A stretch of 64,000 bases of DNA from Verrucomicrobium spinosum DSM 4136 = JCM 18804 (GCF_000172155.1 NZ_ABIZ01000001.1:4869105-4933104); one strand, 5' to 3'; positions 8,774 to 18,625 are shown, counted from the stretch's first letter. A program made the numbers and translations. The notes: generated from the letters alone by a model not told the origin.

Positions 8774-9598
8774 TCAAGGAGCCTGATAGACCGGCTTGTT
8801 GTCGTTCAAGTAGGTAATCACCGCCTTGACGATCTCATAGAAGCTTCCGCTCTCCAGGCTGGCACCGCCCACCAGGGCACCGTCCACATCCGGCATGGCG
8901 ATGATCTCGTCCATGTTGGAGGGCTTCACGCTGCCGCCGTACTGGATGCGGATCTTCTGAGCCGTGTCGGCGTCGAACATCTCACCCAGCACCTTGCGGA
9001 TGAACGCATGGGCCTCCTGGGCCTGTTCCGGGGATGCAGTACGTCCGGTGCCGATGGCCCAGACGGGCTCATAAGCGATCACCACGTCCTGCAGACGGCG
9101 GGAGCCGACATTGGCGAGGCTTTCACGCGTCTGGGACTCCAGCACTTGTTCAATGCGGCCGCCGTCGCGCTCTTCGAGGGTCTCACCCACGCAGAGGATC
9201 GGGTGCAGACGGGCTTCGAGCGCGGCGATCACTTTGGCATTGACGATCTGGTTCGTCTCACCAAAGAGGGCCCGACGCTCGCTGTGGCCGAGGATGACGT
9301 GGCGCACGCCACACTCCTTCAGCATGAGCGCGCTGGTCTCACCCGTGTAAGCACCGCTGGGATACTGGCTCATGTTCTGAGCACCGAGCTCCACCACTTC
9401 CGTACGACCGCCCTGGATCAGGGTCTGGGCGAGGGAGAGAGAGACAAAGGAAGGCACTACCACCACCTGGACGGGGCTCTTCTCCGGCATGAGACGGAGG
9501 AAGGCACGCAGGAACTTCTCCGTCTCGGACGGAGGGTTGTTCATCTTCCAGTTGGCAGCAACAATGGGTTTACGGAATACAGGAGGCATAGAGGGCAA
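8774..9598 (-). CDS. tpiA: Triosephosphate isomerase
   Basis: Catalyses interconversion of dihydroxyacetone phosphate and glyceraldehyde-3-phosphate in glycolysis and gluconeogenesis, in the cytoplasm. The full-length sequence (274 residues, or 271 from the second Met) carries the substrate lysine in AANWKMN, the catalytic histidine in ILGHSERR, the catalytic glutamate in AYEPVWAIGTG and the phosphate-gripping YGGSVKPSN. It lies 146 bases downstream of pgk in the same orientation and ends in a clear terminator, so pgk-tpiA is probably one operon. Confidence 0.97.
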   Translation of the reverse strand: MPSMPPVFRKPIVAANWKMNNPPSETEKFLRAFLRLMPEKSPVQVVVVPSFVSLSLAQTLIQGGRTEVVELGAQNMSQYPSGAYTGETSALMLKECGVRHVILGHSERRALFGETNQIVNAKVIAALEARLHPILCVGETLEERDGGRIEQVLESQTRESLANVGSRRLQDVVIAYEPVWAIGTGRTASPEQAQEAHAFIRKVLGEMFDADTAQKIRIQYGGSVKPSNMDEIIAMPDVDGALVGGASLESGSFYEIVKAVITYLNDNKPVYQAP

Positions 9599-9744
9599 TC
9601 TTGTTTCTTTGGAATCCTGGTTTGATTGAGGAAAGGTGGTTGTCGGGAGGGTGATGATGCCTGTCTTGTCGTGTCTTGCCTGGCGTCAAACCAGGATCCA
9701 CAGATCCATGACGCGATCTCGAACTCAGCACTGAACAACGCGGA

Positions 9745-10956
9745 CTACTTCTCGAGCAAGGCGGCAACGCCGGGGAGTTCCTTGCCTTCGAGCAGTTCCA
9801 GGCTGGCTCCACCGCCGGTGGAGATAAAAGTGACTTTGTCGGCCACGCCGGCCTTCTTCACTGCCTTCACACTGTCGCCGCCGCCGATGATGGACTTGCA
9901 GCTCGTGTTCTCAGCAATGGTCTCCGCGATGGCAAAGGTGCCTTTGGCGCAGTCTTTGATCTCGAACACCCCCATGGGGCCATTCCAGACGACCGTCTTC
10001 GCGCTGGCGACTTCAGCGCTGAAAAGCTTCACGGACTCAGGACCGATGTCCACGCCTTCCCAACCGTCCGGGATGCCTTCGCCCGGGGTGGTGTAGCGGC
10101 CAGGACCCACGGTCTTGTCTTTGAAGTTCAACTCTTCCACGATGTAGTTGTCCACGGGAAGGAGGAACTTCACACCCTTTTCCTCGGCCTTGGCCAGGGC
10201 GGCTTTCGCCGTGTCCACCTGATCTGGCTCGCAGAGGCTCTTGCCGATGCTCTCGCCCAGAGCAAGCTTGAAGGTGTAAGCCATGCCCCCACCGATGAGG
10301 ATGGTGTCGGCCTTGTCGAGGAGGCGATCAATGACCTTGATCTTGTCGCTCACCTTGGCGCCGCCGAGAATTACCACAAACGGACGCTCAGGGGCCTGCA
10401 ACTCGTCGTGCATGTAGGCGAGCTCCTTCTCCATGAGGAGACCGGAAACGGCCGGAAGATAGGCAGCGACACCTGCTGTGGAGCTGTGAGCGCGGTGGGC
10501 GGAGCCGAAGGCGTCATTCACGTAGATTTCCGCCAAGGCGGCGAACTGCTTGGCCAGCTCAGGATCGTTCTTCTCTTCACCCGCGTAGAAGCGCACGTTT
10601 TCCAGCAGAAGCACATCACCATTGCCTAGTGCCTGGGCCTTGGTCTGGGCTTCTTCGCCGATGCTGTCTTCCGCAAAACCCACCGACAGACCGAGGAGTT
10701 CACCCAGACGGGCGGCCACGGGCTTGAGGCTCTGCTTGGGATCACGCTGGCCTTTGGGACGGCCCAAATGGCTGCACAGAATGACCTTGGCCCCCTGCTC
10801 CAGGAGGTACTTCAGCGTCGGCAGCGTCTCTTTGATGCGCGTGTCATCCGTGATGACCATGCTGTCGCCCTTGTCGTCGAGGGGGACGTTAAAATCCACA
10901 CGAACCAGGCAGCGTTTGCCGGTCACATCTATGTCACGAATGCTCTTCTTGGCCAT
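9745..10956 (-). CDS. pgk: Phosphoglycerate kinase
   Basis: Transfers the acyl phosphate of 1,3-bisphosphoglycerate to ADP in glycolysis. The start [25 protein letters not shown] gives 403 residues, the usual length. A longer in-frame extension to 11271 has no family resemblance and is rejected. Motifs in order: [10 protein letters not shown] near residue 20, [10 protein letters not shown] near 60, [13 protein letters not shown] near 165, GGAKVSDKI near 205, GPMGVFE near 340 and [13 protein letters not shown] near 380. It is first in a pgk-tpiA pair. Confidence 0.97.
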   Translation of the reverse strand: MAKKSIRDIDVTGKRCLVRVDFNVPLDDKGDSMVITDDTRIKETLPTLKYLLEQGAKVILCSHLGRPKGQRDPKQSLKPVAARLGELLGLSVGFAEDSIGEEAQTKAQALGNGDVLLLENVRFYAGEEKNDPELAKQFAALAEIYVNDAFGSAHRAHSSTAGVAAYLPAVSGLLMEKELAYMHDELQAPERPFVVILGGAKVSDKIKVIDRLLDKADTILIGGGMAYTFKLALGESIGKSLCEPDQVDTAKAALAKAEEKGVKFLLPVDNYIVEELNFKDKTVGPGRYTTPGEGIPDGWEGVDIGPESVKLFSAEVASAKTVVWNGPMGVFEIKDCAKGTFAIAETIAENTSCKSIIGGGDSVKAVKKAGVADKVTFISTGGGASLELLEGKELPGVAALLEK

Positions 10957-11267
10957 GGCGATTGGGAAAAAAAATGGGGGTGCATAGATGGCGGAGGAGC
11001 CCCCCCTGCGCAAGCGAAGAAGTCTGGTGATAGCTCGTTTCATGCCGTCCATGGACAATTCGACTGCCCGGGCCCAACCGTCCCCCTCCCCACCGGAAAG
11101 ATTCCCCGGGGCGGCCCTGATCTCAATGGTGTCAGCGTGACCAGCCAGATTACCAGTCAGCTCTGTGGGAGGAATGCTCGATAGGGGCGTGGCATTCATA
11201 AGGGGCATCAGGAAAGCAAACCGACTCCCCCACCGGGTCACTCCCAGCAATCCGTCAATCACCCGCC
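10957..11267. other. Intergenic region between pgk and the C58 protease gene
   Basis: 311 bases with no convincing gene. It must hold the pgk promoter on the minus strand, but no clear -35/-10 pair or hairpin stands out. Confidence 0.5.
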
Positions 11268-12620
11268 TCACAATGGCTTGGTCAATGACTCAATGGTCAC
11301 ATGCTTGGGATCCGTATCGGGCAATTCATCCACCTTGGCCAGTTTCACTTTGTCCACGTCATACTCGGTCACGTGGTTGAACTTGAAGCCGTCCACACGC
11401 AGGTTCTCCATGGAGTACTCCTCGCCATAACCCAGCTCTCCAAAGTACTTGTCAAGGAAGGTGGAAAGTTGCTCCGGTGTCTCGAATCGGGCCACCCCAA
11501 AGTTCGGATCGTAGAACATGAAGCTGTCCTCCCCATTGTGCTTGGTCGCCCCGACCATCATGATGTGGCCGTGGACTTCCACCCCGTAGAATACGGGCTT
11601 GCCTGCCGCCAAATCAGGATGCGTGGCCAGATGCTGGATGGTCTTGCGATGTCCCGGGGTCTCGATGGCTTTGCCAGCGTGATCTTTGATCACCGTGCGG
11701 GACGCACCCAGCGTCCCATTGCCATGCACGGTGGCCAGGCACTCGGAATAAGGCGTTGATCCCCGCTGCCCAGCCTCGCGGGCCTTTTGCGTCTCCTGTT
11801 CGAACCGCCGCACCACCTGATCCATGCCACGCGGACCGGTTGACTCTCCCAGCACTGCAAGCGCCACCATGGGGAAGCAGCGGCCACCCTGGTCGCTCTT
11901 GCTCCCGATCTGCCGCAGAGGAAGGTCCTGGGGCAGCACCTTGATGCTTTTCGCTCCGCAATCCACCGCGGCATCCACCGCCAGGTTGGCCCTTGCCAGG
12001 GAGGCCACATCACTCAGGTCGGAGGAGGTTTCCGCAATCCATTTCTCCACCGCCCCCATCTGCTTCAGGGTTGATTCAGAGAGAGGCTTCGGACCATTGA
12101 TCAGCTTGGCATAGATCTCCACGCCTTTGAAAAGATCCATACCTTCCTCGAACCCTTCCACTCCTTGCAGCACGGTGGCATATTGCTCCTTCCCTTCCAG
12201 ATAGCTGGCATTGTTCTCATGCCGGCTTTTGCCTCCGGTGTACGCACGGTAGCTGTCACGCACACGATTCACCTCGGTCATCACCTTGTCCAGGTCGCCC
12301 CGGGTCACCACCCCCGTGCCCTCACAGATGGAGCGCATGTTCTTCTTCACCACAGATGCGAGGAACCTGCCGCCGGGCTTGATGTTGTCGAACTCGTTGT
12401 CCACCGCCTTGCCGACCATCTCGCGGGCCGTGTTCTGCTTGGCCTGTCGCACCGACTGCTTGCCGAAGGGATTCTTGAAGCCCTTCTTGGCATACAGCTC
12501 GATTTCCCCTTCCTTGTCTGCCTTGCCACGGAGTTCGGCATTCTCTCCCACTCCGTGCATGTCCATCTGTGAGATGACTTCTGAAAGAGACTTTGATTGG
12601 GCGGAAACGACTTCGGGCAT
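11268..12620 (-). CDS. YopT-like cysteine protease (peptidase C58-type), candidate secreted effector
   Basis: The protein has 450 residues when started at MPEVVSAQ, and no signal peptide. A papain-like catalytic triad of the YopT/C58 kind can be read: Cys248 in GGRCFPMVAL, His352 in HGHIMMVGA and Asp371 in FMFYDPNFG. FYDPNFG closely resembles the family's D-P-N-x-G motif, and the Cys-His and His-Asp spacings (104 and 19) are near those of YopT. The N-terminal half (about 1-235) is hydrophilic and helical, without a recognised domain. Proteins of this family are delivered into host cells by type III secretion or form parts of large toxins. Secretion is inferred, since no secretion genes are in view. 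It stands alone, divergent from the GntR gene. Confidence 0.72.
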   Translation of the reverse strand: MPEVVSAQSKSLSEVISQMDMHGVGENAELRGKADKEGEIELYAKKGFKNPFGKQSVRQAKQNTAREMVGKAVDNEFDNIKPGGRFLASVVKKNMRSICEGTGVVTRGDLDKVMTEVNRVRDSYRAYTGGKSRHENNASYLEGKEQYATVLQGVEGFEEGMDLFKGVEIYAKLINGPKPLSESTLKQMGAVEKWIAETSSDLSDVASLARANLAVDAAVDCGAKSIKVLPQDLPLRQIGSKSDQGGRCFPMVALAVLGESTGPRGMDQVVRRFEQETQKAREAGQRGSTPYSECLATVHGNGTLGASRTVIKDHAGKAIETPGHRKTIQHLATHPDLAAGKPVFYGVEVHGHIMMVGATKHNGEDSFMFYDPNFGVARFETPEQLSTFLDKYFGELGYGEEYSMENLRVDGFKFNHVTEYDVDKVKLAKVDELPDTDPKHVTIESLTKPL

Positions 12621-12726
12621 GGCGATTGATCCGGTTGGCACTACAGATTCACCCCCTACTCTAGCTGAACATCCCCACAGGTTTCGAAGAAAACAATATT
12701 CAGTGCGGACCTGGACCATCCTGTCC

Positions 12727-12755
12727 AATTTACCATTTCCCGGCAGAAATTTACC
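12727..12755. promoter_or_regulatory. Direct repeat AATTTACC x2, possible operator
   Basis: Two copies of AATTTACC start 21 bases apart, about two helical turns, in the shared promoter region between the C58 protease and GntR genes. A dimeric regulator such as the adjacent GntR protein could bind here. This rests on position and spacing only. Confidence 0.35.
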
Positions 12756-12811
12756 GTGGCGAAAGACTGATGCTCGTGCGCCCGTTTTGCCACTGTCGAC
12801 AGTCGACTTTG

Positions 12812-13522
12812 ATGGATATGAACCTGCCGTCTGCCCTTTCTCCCGTGCCCCGGCTCAGCCTGGCTCACACCGTACGCACCCAGCTCAGTGAGGCCATTCT
12901 CTCTGGGGAGCTTGCGCCCGGCCAGCATGTGCCGGAGCCGGAGCTTGCCTCCCGCTTGGGCGTCAGCAGGGCACCCGTCCGGGAGGCGCTCCTGGAACTG
13001 GAACGCCATGGACTGGTCACCTTCGACGCCCGCGGGCGGACCCACATCGTTCAGCTCACGCTGGAAGATATGGAGGAGATCTACTCCCTGCGTCTGGCTC
13101 TGGAGCCCCTGGCTGCCGGGCTCACGACGGAGCGAGGTACGGCAGAGGTCTTCGCCTCACTGGAGGCCAATATCGCTGCCACAGAGCGGGCCTCCTCCCT
13201 GGCAGAGGTCACCCGGTTGGACGCCGCCTTTCATGACCTCATCATGCAGGCCAGCGGTCACCGCCGTGCCGCACGCTTCTGGGAAGGGCTTCGCTATCAA
13301 GTGGAGGCCTGGCTCGGCCTCATGCAACGCCGCCATCAGGCCGTGTTTCACTCCACCCAGGCGGAAACCGTGAAGGCACACAAGCGCCTGCTCAAGGTCC
13401 TGCGCTCGGGAGATGCCGCCGCGGCGGAGGAGGAGATGAAGAAACACATCGTGAGCTGGCGTCGGTGGCTGGCTCTGGAAGCAGACGCCGCGGCCCGTAC
13501 TGACCGCAAACCCACGCTGTAG
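12812..13522 (+). CDS. GntR-family transcriptional regulator, FadR/FCD subfamily
   Basis: This 236-residue cytoplasmic regulator starts at MDMNLPSAL. The N-terminal winged helix (about residues 15-80) shows the GntR pattern LSEAILSGELAPGQ followed by EPELASRLGVSRAPVREALLELERHGLV. The C-terminal all-helical FCD ligand domain (about 85-215) includes MEEIYSLRLALEPLAAG and LDAAFHDLIM, with the Asp and His expected for metal or carboxylate ligand binding. It lies 11 bases before the DUF1501 gene, so it probably controls that operon, likely in response to an organic acid. The ligand is unknown. Confidence 0.88.
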   Translation: MDMNLPSALSPVPRLSLAHTVRTQLSEAILSGELAPGQHVPEPELASRLGVSRAPVREALLELERHGLVTFDARGRTHIVQLTLEDMEEIYSLRLALEPLAAGLTTERGTAEVFASLEANIAATERASSLAEVTRLDAAFHDLIMQASGHRRAARFWEGLRYQVEAWLGLMQRRHQAVFHSTQAETVKAHKRLLKVLRSGDAAAAEEEMKKHIVSWRRWLALEADAAARTDRKPTL

Positions 13523-13533
13523 GCGCCACCGTC

Positions 13534-14946
13534 ATGGAGTTTCCTCGCACCCCCACTCTCTCCCGGCGTCAGATGCTGGGCCGGTTCGCCAGCGGCTTCG
13601 GCATGCTGGGCCTGGCAGACCTCATGGCCGCCGACACCCCCTCCGCACCTTCGCCCGCCCCCCTGCTCCAGGCGCATCACGCCGCCCGGGCCAAGCGCAT
13701 CATCTTTCTCTTCATGTCGGGAGGTCCCTCCCACGTGGATCTCTTTGATCCCAAACCGGCCCTCGCCGCTCGCAATGGCCAGCCGCTCCCCTTTGCCAAG
13801 CCCAAGCTGGAGCGAACCAAGACCGGCAACCTGCTTGGCTCCCCGTGGCAGTTCAAAAGTCACGGCCAGAGCGGCACCGAGATCAGCGAACTCATGCCTC
13901 ATCTGGCCACTTGCGCCGATGACTTGTGCGTGGTGCGCTCCATGGTGGCTGACAACATCAACCACAACGGTGCCTGCCTGCAGATGAATACCGGGGAGCA
14001 GGCCTTCTCCCGCCCCAGCATGGGCTCCTGGCTCCTCTACGGCCTGGGCTCCGAGAACGCCAGCCTCCCCGGCTACGTCGTCATCAGCCCTGCCCAACCG
14101 GCCCAGGGTGCCCCGCTCTGGTCCAGCAGCTTCCTCCCCGCATCCCTCCAGGGCACCTTGGTTCAAGACCTCACCCACCCCGTGGCCAACCTGGGAAATG
14201 CGAAGATGTCCTCCGCCGCCCAGCGTGCCCAGTTGGATTTCCTCATGGCGCAGAACCGCCTGCATGAAGCCCAACGCGCCGCCGATTCCCGGCTGGAGGC
14301 CCGCATCGCCTCCTTTGAGCTGGCGTTTCGCATGCAGACGGAGGCACCGGAGGCCTTTGGTGTGGAGCAAGAGTCTGAAGCCACCCAAAAACTCTACGGT
14401 CTGGATGACCCCGTCACCGCCACCTTCGGCAAGCAGTGCCTCATGGCGCGACGTCTCGCAGAGCGCGGCGTGCGCATGGTGCAGGTTTACCACACCGCCA
14501 CCTCCAAGCGATCCAGTTGCCAGCTCTGGGACCAGCACTCGAAACTGCGGGAGGAACTGCCCAACAACTGTGCCGCCACAGACAAACCCATCGCCGGTCT
14601 GTTGAAGGACCTGAAAAGCCGCGGCCTGCTGGATGACACCCTCGTCCTCTGGGGCGGTGAGTTCGGTCGCACTCCCACAGCCGAGGGCGGCGATGGCCGA
14701 GAGCATCACCCCTTTGGCTTCACCATGTGGATGGCGGGCGGCGGGGTCAAGGCGGGGCACGTCCACGGTGCCACCGATGAATTTGGCTGGCATGCCGTGG
14801 AAGACCGCGTGCATGTGCATGATCTGCACGCCACCATCCTCCACCTCATGGGGCTGGATCACACCCGCCTGCGCTACCGCTACGCAGGGCGGGACTACCG
14901 CCTCACCGACGTCCATGGCAATCTCGTCAAGGGCATCCTCGCATGA
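13534..14946 (+). CDS. DUF1501 protein, Tat-exported (sulfatase-fold)
   Basis: The 470 residues start with a twin-arginine signal (SRRQMLGRFASGFGMLGLADLMAA). The body is the DUF1501 domain, distantly alkaline phosphatase/sulfatase-like, with GGPSHVDLFDPKP near residue 65, GTEISELMPHLA near 115 and a C-terminal GRDYRLTDVHG. These proteins are found mainly in Planctomycetes and Verrucomicrobia, almost always beside a PSD1 cytochrome, as here, where the stop overlaps the next start by four bases. Biochemical function is unproven. Usually the cytochrome gene comes first, whereas here DUF1501 does. Confidence 0.9.
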   Translation: MEFPRTPTLSRRQMLGRFASGFGMLGLADLMAADTPSAPSPAPLLQAHHAARAKRIIFLFMSGGPSHVDLFDPKPALAARNGQPLPFAKPKLERTKTGNLLGSPWQFKSHGQSGTEISELMPHLATCADDLCVVRSMVADNINHNGACLQMNTGEQAFSRPSMGSWLLYGLGSENASLPGYVVISPAQPAQGAPLWSSSFLPASLQGTLVQDLTHPVANLGNAKMSSAAQRAQLDFLMAQNRLHEAQRAADSRLEARIASFELAFRMQTEAPEAFGVEQESEATQKLYGLDDPVTATFGKQCLMARRLAERGVRMVQVYHTATSKRSSCQLWDQHSKLREELPNNCAATDKPIAGLLKDLKSRGLLDDTLVLWGGEFGRTPTAEGGDGREHHPFGFTMWMAGGGVKAGHVHGATDEFGWHAVEDRVHVHDLHATILHLMGLDHTRLRYRYAGRDYRLTDVHGNLVKGILA

Positions 14947-17840
14947 AGACCTCCCGTCTCTCCCTCGCTGCCCTCCTGTTCGTCCCCACCGTGTGGGGCG
15001 CACCACCCGCCCCCACGGCGGAGCAGATCGAGTTCTTTGAAACAAACATCCGCCCTGCCTTGCAGGAGCACTGTGCCGACTGCCATAGCGCCACCGTCGG
15101 CAAGGTGAAAGGCGGGCTGGACCTGGACACCCGTGTGGGATGGGAAAAGGGCGGTGAGACCGGCCCCGCCATCGTCCCCGGATATCCGGAATCCAGCCTC
15201 CTCATCACCGCCGTGCGCCGGATGGACAAGGACCTGGCCATGCCGCCCAAGAAGGAGCTCCCCCGGCGGGTCGTGGAGCATTTCATCACGTGGGTAAAGA
15301 TGGGCGCACCGGATCCCCGAGCCGGCCATGCCGCCAGCACCCCCGCTGTTCCGACCTCTGTGCGCCCCTCCTTTGATCTGGCAGAGGCCAGGAAGCAATG
15401 GGCCTTCCGCCCACCGGAGCGAACGTCAGTCCCCACCGTGAAGCTCACCTTGTGGCCGCAGAATGAGGTGGATCGCTTTCTCCTCGCTGCCATGGAAGGT
15501 CGTGGGCTCGAACCCGCTCCCCTTGCCTCTCCGGAAGCGCTCCTGAGACGGCTCACCTACGATTTGACAGGGCTTCCCCCAACTTCTCAAGAGGTTCAAG
15601 CCTTTGTTGAGGCGGCAAGAATTGACCGCCCCAAAGCGATGACCGAGACGGTGGAACGCCTGCTGCGCTCTCCCCACTACGGTGAGAAATGGGGCCGCCA
15701 CTGGCTGGATGTCGTGCGCTATGCGGACTCGCTGGATGCCCGCGGCCAGGGGAAGGAGGGAGACATCCTCGACGCCTGGCGCTATCGCGACTGGGTGGTT
15801 CAATCCTTTAACAAAGACCTGCCCTATGACGAGTTCATCCGCCAGCAGGTGGCCGGGGACATCCTCGCCGCCCGTGAGGGATGGGATCCGGACAAGGTCA
15901 TCGCCACCGGCATGTACGCCATCGGCAACTGGGGCAATGGCGACAGCGACAAGTTGAAGGTGCACACTGACATCGTGGACGATCAGATCGATGTCACCAC
16001 CCGCGCCTTCATGGGTCTCACGCTGGCCTGCGCCCGTTGCCATGACCACAAGTTCGACCCGCTCAGCACGGCGGACTACTACGCCATGGCGGGCTTCTTC
16101 TTCAGCAGCCACATTCTGGACAAGTTCGCCCACCCCACCGCAGGGGAAAAGATCATGCGCATTCCCCTGCTCTCTCCCCAGGAACAGCGCCGCCGTGAAG
16201 CCCTCCAGCAGCGCCTCGCTGTAGTGGATGCGGAGCTGAATCAGGGGCTCATGCCATTTGATTCCCACGAAGCCCCTGTGAAGGGAGCCGTTGATGTCGT
16301 TTCCCTAAACCGGAAGGGAGCCCCCAATCCCTCGCTGCTCGTGAACCGCTCCGGGCGGGAGGCCAGATTCTCCACCATCACCCTGCCCCCCGGGGCTGTC
16401 ACCGTGCACCCCGGCCCAAAGAGCGCCGTCACGCTGGCCTGGCGGGCTCCGGAGGACCTCACGGTCAATCTTCACGCGACGCTGACAGACGCCGATGCGC
16501 ATTGCGGCGACGGCATTGAGTGGGTGGCCCGCATCGGAGAACGTGACCTGTCACGCGGCACCCTAGCCAACGGAGCCACGGCCAAGTTCGAGGCAACAGA
16601 AGTGTCCCTTACCAAGGGCAGCCTGCTCGCCCTCACCATCCTGCGCGGTCGCGAGTACACCTGCGACACGACCGCCGTGAACCTCCGACTCAGCAGCACG
16701 GACGGCCGAGCCTGGGATCTCTCCCGTGACTTCGTCACCAGCACCAAGACTGCCATAGATCAGGGATGGCTCATCTGTGAAGGTGAAGGCACCCAACTCA
16801 TCACCGAGCGCGCCCCCGACTCTCCCTTGGTAAAGGAACAAGCCTCATTGCGGAATGAACTCGCTGCTTTTGATGCCGCCATGTGTCATGGCTTGCGCGA
16901 GGGGGGCATCCCCGGCACTAAGTACGAAGGCTATCACGATGCCCAGATTCACGTACGCGGCAGCTATGCCCGCCTGGCCGCCCCACAGCCACGCGGTTTC
17001 CCCGCCCTCCTGTCCCATATGCAGCCAGATGGAATCCAGGGCAGTGGGCGACTGGACCTTGCTCGCTGGATTGCCTCTCCCCAGCATCCCCTGACCGCAC
17101 GCGTCATGGTCAACCGCATCTGGCAGCACCACTTTGGAAGGGGCATTGTTGCCACGACGAACAACTTCGGAAAACTGGGCACGCCTCCTTCTCATCCCGA
17201 GCTGTTGGATTGGCTGGCCCATCGGTTCATGGACAACGGCTGGAGCATCAAGGCCATGCACCGGCTCATCTGCACCTCTGCCGCCTATCAACAGACGTCC
17301 ATCCCCGGTGCAGAGGCCCTCCGCCTCGACCCGGACAATGCCCTCTTCACCCGGCAGCACCGCATCAAGCTGACGGCTGAGGAATTGCGCGATACCCTGC
17401 TCGTGGCCGGTGGGAGCCTCGACCGCACCATCGGTGGCATCTCCGTGAAGGACCTGCAAATCCCTCGCCGCACCCTGTATCTCACCGCCGTCCGCTCAGA
17501 TCGCTCCTCCTTCCGCATGCTATTCGACGGAGCCGATCCCAATACCGTGGTCGAGGCACGCAACGACTCCGTGGTCGCCCCGCAGGCCCTTTGGCTCCTG
17601 AACCATCCGTTCGCCATGGATCAAGCTTCCAAGCTGGCGCAGAGGCTTCCTCTGGAGGCAAAGCAAGATCCTGCCAACGGAATCACCTGGTTGTACCGCG
17701 AACTTTTCTCCCGGACTCCTTCTGTCGCGGAGATCAATCTGGCGGCGCAGTTGATCGGAGGGGATCAGGCCACTCCCGCCTCTTGGGAAATCCTCTGCCA
17801 CGCTCTCATGTGCTCCAACGAATTTCTGTTCGTGGACTGA
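14943..17840 (+). CDS. PSD1 protein: PSCyt1 + DUF1549 + DUF1553
   Basis: This 965-residue secreted protein has a short signal peptide (MKTSRLSLAALLFVPTVWG). A planctomycete-type cytochrome C domain with the haem motif CADCH lies near residue 40. DUF1549 (about 170-400) contains the second Cys-rich site CARCHDHKFDPLS and the typical GEKWGRHWLDVVRYADS. DUF1553 (about 690-930) has RVMVNRIWQHHFGRGIV and NNFGKLGTPPSHPELLDWLA. A beta-rich carbohydrate-binding-like region lies between them (about 420-620). Family members are proposed to be periplasmic redox or polysaccharide-processing proteins. It overlaps the DUF1501 gene by ATGA, so translation is coupled. Confidence 0.92.
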   Translation: MKTSRLSLAALLFVPTVWGAPPAPTAEQIEFFETNIRPALQEHCADCHSATVGKVKGGLDLDTRVGWEKGGETGPAIVPGYPESSLLITAVRRMDKDLAMPPKKELPRRVVEHFITWVKMGAPDPRAGHAASTPAVPTSVRPSFDLAEARKQWAFRPPERTSVPTVKLTLWPQNEVDRFLLAAMEGRGLEPAPLASPEALLRRLTYDLTGLPPTSQEVQAFVEAARIDRPKAMTETVERLLRSPHYGEKWGRHWLDVVRYADSLDARGQGKEGDILDAWRYRDWVVQSFNKDLPYDEFIRQQVAGDILAAREGWDPDKVIATGMYAIGNWGNGDSDKLKVHTDIVDDQIDVTTRAFMGLTLACARCHDHKFDPLSTADYYAMAGFFFSSHILDKFAHPTAGEKIMRIPLLSPQEQRRREALQQRLAVVDAELNQGLMPFDSHEAPVKGAVDVVSLNRKGAPNPSLLVNRSGREARFSTITLPPGAVTVHPGPKSAVTLAWRAPEDLTVNLHATLTDADAHCGDGIEWVARIGERDLSRGTLANGATAKFEATEVSLTKGSLLALTILRGREYTCDTTAVNLRLSSTDGRAWDLSRDFVTSTKTAIDQGWLICEGEGTQLITERAPDSPLVKEQASLRNELAAFDAAMCHGLREGGIPGTKYEGYHDAQIHVRGSYARLAAPQPRGFPALLSHMQPDGIQGSGRLDLARWIASPQHPLTARVMVNRIWQHHFGRGIVATTNNFGKLGTPPSHPELLDWLAHRFMDNGWSIKAMHRLICTSAAYQQTSIPGAEALRLDPDNALFTRQHRIKLTAEELRDTLLVAGGSLDRTIGGISVKDLQIPRRTLYLTAVRSDRSSFRMLFDGADPNTVVEARNDSVVAPQALWLLNHPFAMDQASKLAQRLPLEAKQDPANGITWLYRELFSRTPSVAEINLAAQLIGGDQATPASWEILCHALMCSNEFLFVD

Positions 17841-17983
17841 GGTCGGAGGCTCCTGGATAGTTTGGAAGCCGGTGAACTATCACACCACGGAAGACGACCA
17901 CCACCTGGATGCGTCCCGACCTGTCGGGGATGGAGTGCGCGCAGGAACCGCCGCTTTCGGGAGTCCTGTGTTGTACTTGAACC

Positions 17984-18032
17984 GTAGCGCAGATTGGTAA
18001 TCTGCTGTGCCGCCGATTGGCAATCGGCATGA
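17984..18032 (+). repeat. Pair of REP-like hairpins
   Basis: Two adjacent palindromes. The first has the head GTAG and pairs CGCAGATT with AATCTGC; the second pairs GCCGATTG with CAATCGGC. They sit between the PSD1 gene and the family B array. Confidence 0.55.
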
Positions 18033-18097
18033 AGCGGAGCGGAGGGAGATGGCGGAGGTAGTAAGGAAGATCGTTTGAGCCGCCTGAAGTCCGCACT

Positions 18098-18570
18098 CCC
18101 CCCGACTCCCCCTTCCATCACCAGTGTAGAAGAACCGTCTCGGTTCTTGTCCCTCAAACCACCCAGCGCCCCCAAGAGCCGGGACGGCTCTTCTACCTTC
18201 CCAGCGCAACGCCAACCGGATAAAGGAGGCGGGGTTTTCAACCCCGCGCCGACGCGAACACCACAAGAACGGGACCGGGAACCCCCGACTCCCCCTTCCA
18301 TCACCAGTGTAGAAGAACCGTCTCGGTTCTTGTTCCTCAAACCACCCAACACCCCCAAGAGCCGGGACGGCTCTTCTACCTTCCCATCGCAACGCCAACC
18401 GGATAAAGGAGGCGGGGTTTTCAACCCCGCGCCAACGCGAACACCACAAGAACGGGACTGGGAACCCCTGCCTCCCCCTTCCATCACCAGTGTAGAAGAA
18501 CCGTCTCGGTTCTTGTTCCTCAAACCACCCAACACCCCCAAGAGCCGGGACGGCTCTTCTACTTTCCCAC
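18098..18570. repeat. Family B REP/BIME array, three 183-base units
   Basis: Three direct units with GTAG heads at 18126, 18309 and 18492, exactly 183 bases apart. Each holds a GTAG hairpin around GAACCGTCTCGGTTC, a facing inverted copy around GAGCCGGGACGGCTC, and, between units, a third hairpin pairing GCGGGGTT with AACCCCGC. Since 183 is a multiple of three, the frame stays open through the whole array into the sigma-factor gene, but the sequence is repeat, not recognisable protein. The 836-base interval 17841-18677 holds only these repeats and the operator-like site at 18626. Confidence 0.85.
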
Positions 18571-18625
18571 CCCCGCGCTCCCCTGCCCGTCCTTGCATTC
18601 CAACCTCAATCATCCATTTTCCCCT

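Noticed and set aside
10957..11271. N-terminal extension of pgk by about 105 residues
   Set aside because: The added residues have no resemblance to the family, and the start at MAKKSIRD gives the normal length.
13348..15045. Long antisense frame opposite the DUF1501 gene
   Set aside because: Composition is typical of the complement of a GC-rich gene, and the sense strand carries a clear Tat signal and DUF1501 motifs.
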